Source: G965218495 sp965218495 (lineage in GTDB: Bacteria > Bacteroidota > Rhodothermia > Rhodothermales > Bin80). Taken from it: a stretch of 64,000 bases of DNA. The notes under the pieces were generated by a model. The model had not been told where the DNA came from, did not search any database, and was given only the letters and a program-made list of their open reading frames with translations. The stretch lies in assembly GCA_965218495.1 (NCBI GenBank), contig OZ244626.1, forward strand, positions 434,001-498,000, in the 5' to 3' direction. Both the position numbers and the translations under genes were made by a program. Below are positions 62,122 through 64,000 of this stretch, one piece after another (within the stretch, counting starts at the first letter, position 1; each line of letters opens with the position of its first letter).

Positions 62122-63294
62122 ATGTCTCGTTCCATCGCAGCTCGCGCACGCTCGGTGCAGCCGAGCGGCATCCGTCGTTTCTTTGAGATAGCGGAATCAA
62201 TGGATGATGTTATTTCGCTGGGCATTGGGGAGCCCGACTTTGTCACGCCCCAGCCGGTGATTGAAGCTGCAAAAGCGTCCTTGGCGCGGGGCCAGACCGG
62301 ATATACCTCGAATGCAGGCCTGCTTGAGTTGCGTGAGCTTATTGCCGCCATGCTTAACCGGCGGTACGGTCTGGACTACGAGGCTGACAACATCCTGGTG
62401 ACGGTGGGGGTGAGCGAAGCCCTTCAGTTGGCAATGCTGGCGCTGCTGGATCCGGCAGATGAGATCCTGATTCCAGAGCCGTGCTTTGTTTCGTACGCGC
62501 CCGCCGCTTCATTTGCGGATGCGAAGGTCGTACACGTGCCCACGTCCGCAGCGCGCAACTTTGAGGTTACTGCCGAAGACATCGCACGCCGCATAACGCC
62601 GCGGACGAAAATGCTTTTTCTCTCCTATCCCAGCAACCCGACCGGAGCGGTATTGCGACGGGAGACCATGGAAGAGATTGCCGAGCTTGTGGTGCAACAC
62701 GACCTTTGGGTAGTCTCAGATGAGATCTACGACCTGCTTATTTACGGTGAGGCCCGTGAAGCCGGCCATACGTGCGTGGCCGCTATAGACGGCCTGCGTG
62801 AGCGGACGGTGCTTCTAAACGGGTTTTCCAAGGGGTACGCCATGACCGGCTGGCGCCTAGGTTACGCTTGCGCGAAAGAGCCGGTATACGACGCTATGTA
62901 CAAGATTCACCAGTATATGGTGATGAGTGCGCCTACTATGTCGCAGTATGGTGCCGTGGCTGCGCTCACCGAATGCGATGATGATGTGGAACGCATGCGA
63001 CGAGCCTACGAAAAGCGGCGACGCCTGATTGTTGACGGGCTGCGTGGGGCAGGGCTGCCAACGTTCGAACCGGGCGGTGCCTTCTACTGCTTTCCGGACA
63101 TTCGCTCCGCCGGTATGACATCGGAGGCATTTGCGCAGGCGCTCATTAGCGAGGAGCGCGTTGCAGCGGTGCCGGGCGATGTATTCGGACCGAGCGGTGC
63201 CGGGTTCTTGCGATGCAGCTACGCTACGGCGTACGACAAGATTGAAGAAGCCGTGCGCCGAATTCAATCGTTTGTTGCGCGTCTTAGGGCATGA
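62122..63294 (+). CDS. Class I/II PLP-dependent aminotransferase
   Basis: Fold-type I aminotransferase of 390 residues. SLGIGEPDFVTPQPVIEAAK, the PLP-phosphate segment VGVSEALQLAMLALL, FLSYPSNPTGAVLRRETM, the Asp in VVSDEIYDLLIYG, and the Schiff-base Lys in LLNGFSKGYAMTGWRLGYAC. The in-frame ATG 62032 overlaps the previous gene, so ATG 62122 is used. Substrate unknown. It overlaps the next gene by four bases (ATGA). Confidence 0.93.
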   Translation: MSRSIAARARSVQPSGIRRFFEIAESMDDVISLGIGEPDFVTPQPVIEAAKASLARGQTGYTSNAGLLELRELIAAMLNRRYGLDYEADNILVTVGVSEALQLAMLALLDPADEILIPEPCFVSYAPAASFADAKVVHVPTSAARNFEVTAEDIARRITPRTKMLFLSYPSNPTGAVLRRETMEEIAELVVQHDLWVVSDEIYDLLIYGEAREAGHTCVAAIDGLRERTVLLNGFSKGYAMTGWRLGYACAKEPVYDAMYKIHQYMVMSAPTMSQYGAVAALTECDDDVERMRRAYEKRRRLIVDGLRGAGLPTFEPGGAFYCFPDIRSAGMTSEAFAQALISEERVAAVPGDVFGPSGAGFLRCSYATAYDKIEEAVRRIQSFVARLRA

Positions 63295-63638
63295 AGGGCG
63301 CGCGCCTTAGGACGGCGTGTGGAGTGGCTGCTGCCCTGGCCATCCACTTGGTGATAGGCTGGGCGTGGACGATAGTGGTTGCGATTGGCGTAGGATTTTG
63401 GCACGGGCGGGGCGGTTGGCTCGTAGGAGCGGCGAGTGTGGGCCTGAGCTTTGCAATTCTGATCGCCTACAACTTTGTCGTGGCGCCCGCGCCTGTAGGA
63501 CGTATGGGAGAGGTGATGGGAGGCATTCTTGGCGGCATGCCGGCCCCAGCCATCTTCATTGGAACAGGCCTCATAGGATTCTTGATAGGAACCGCGGGGG
63601 GCGGCCTAGGATCAGGTGCGCGCCTTATGATAACGTAA
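63291..63638 (+). CDS. Small membrane protein of unknown function
   Basis: A 115-residue protein with about three to four hydrophobic helices (GVAAALAIHLVIGWAWTIVV, VGLSFAILIAYNFVVAPAP, AIFIGTGLIGFLIGTAGGG), rich in Gly and Ala. No family recognised. Translationally coupled to the aminotransferase by ATGA; prfB starts three bases after its stop. Confidence 0.75.
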   Translation: MKGARLRTACGVAAALAIHLVIGWAWTIVVAIGVGFWHGRGGWLVGAASVGLSFAILIAYNFVVAPAPVGRMGEVMGGILGGMPAPAIFIGTGLIGFLIGTAGGGLGSGARLMIT

Positions 63639-63641
63639 GCC

Positions 63642-64000
63642 ATGTCTAGAGAAGAGATACAACGCCTGCTAGAGCGCACTCACGCGCTCGGAGGATACCT
63701 TTGACGTTGCGGGACGAACGGAACGTATCAGAGCACTAAGCCGAAAGCGGCTGGCGGCCGGCTATTGGGATGACCCACTATCGGCGCAGCGTACGGAAAA
63801 AGAGATTGCGGCAGAGCAGGATTGGGTGGACAGCTACACGCGCCTGGTGCGGCTGGCGGATGATGTCGAAACCCTTGTGATTCTCGCCGAGGAAGAAGAA
63901 GATGAGAGCCTTGAGCCTGAAATTGAATCGACGGTGCAGGCGCTCAGAGAAAGCCTGGACGGGCTGGAGCTGCGGAGCATGCTTTCCGGTCCGGATGACC
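63642..64000 (+). CDS. prfB: Peptide chain release factor 2, 5' part, with programmed +1 frameshift
   Basis: The zero frame MSREEIQRLLERTHALGGYL ends with CTT TGA at 63699-63704. Moving +1 at CTT gives DVAGRTERIRALSRKRLAAG, then YWDDPLSAQRTEKEIAAEQD, the standard RF2 N-terminal domain (DVAG..ERI, WDDP). It runs off the window at 64000, before the GGQ domain. RF2 recognises UGA and UAA; the in-frame UGA lets low RF2 raise its own synthesis. The gene is last in the ALDH7-aminotransferase-membrane protein run. Confidence 0.93.
63690..63705 (+). promoter_or_regulatory. prfB: RF2 recoding site
   Basis: GGAGG (63690-63694), an internal Shine-Dalgarno-like element, then a short spacer and the slippery CTT TGA C (63699-63705). 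This is the canonical RF2 layout. The stop is at codon 21, slightly earlier than in Escherichia coli (codon 26). Confidence 0.92.

Overview
Organism. The protein families (plant-type DAHP synthase, short ParC/ParE, ribosomal protein S1 with an acidic N-terminal extension, tandem SurA-like lipoproteins next to MoxR, ECF sigma plus zinc-finger anti-sigma, B12-dependent methylmalonyl-CoA mutase as two subunits, GlnRS with a YqeY-type tail), the moderately high G+C, the frequent GTG/TTG starts and the scarcity of strong Shine-Dalgarno sites suggest a Rhodothermales-like member of the Bacteroidota/Rhodothermota. This is inferred from gene content only. No rRNA, tRNA or CRISPR was found.

Layout. 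1-4560: osmolyte ABC transporter (binding domain and permease fused), M32 carboxypeptidase, ribosome hibernation factor, and a lipoprotein on the other strand. 4841-7132: an IS4/Tn5-type transposase with a DruA-like (DUF4338) N-terminus. 7627-21323: DAHP synthase, a zinc dehydrogenase, a BI-1 protein, then myo-inositol catabolism: iolC, iolD, a three-gene CUT2-type sugar ABC transporter and iolA. A complete ISNCY-like element with long inverted repeats lies between iolC and iolD. 21393-26827: a beta-propeller protein, a redoxin-like gene cut off by an IS21 remnant that is itself split by an intact ISL3 element with an 8-bp target duplication, then an IS1634 element. 26925-27476: a five-zinc-ribbon protein ending in an SSB-like acidic tail. 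27620-33756: gpsA, an AlbA_2/winged-helix regulator, parC, parE. 33757-40782: a decayed accessory block with a 1.5-kb gene-free stretch, an amino-acid decarboxylase with an in-frame amber codon, a two-gene IS256-type element whose first gene is a catalytically dead transposase homologue, and a frameshifted EamA transporter. 41015-64000: mostly housekeeping: MoxR and three SurA/PpiC-type proteins, ECF sigma/anti-sigma, gltX, an ACT protein, glnS, meaB-mutB-mutA-trmH, cmk, rpsA with a 57-bp coding minisatellite, an ALDH7 dehydrogenase, an aminotransferase, a small membrane protein, and the start of prfB with its programmed +1 frameshift.

How it works together. The inositol genes would import an inositol-like sugar, phosphorylate and cleave intermediates, and send the malonic semialdehyde or methylmalonate semialdehyde product through IolA to acetyl-CoA or propionyl-CoA. 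MutAB with MeaB would convert methylmalonyl-CoA (from propionyl-CoA) to succinyl-CoA. The SurA-like lipoproteins serve outer-membrane biogenesis. Insertion sequences have repeatedly hit the 4.8-40.8 kb part and spared the 41-64 kb part.

Most unusual items: the zinc-ribbon protein with an SSB-like tail, the live/dead IS256 transposase pair, the DruA-IS4 fusion, and the minisatellite inside rpsA.
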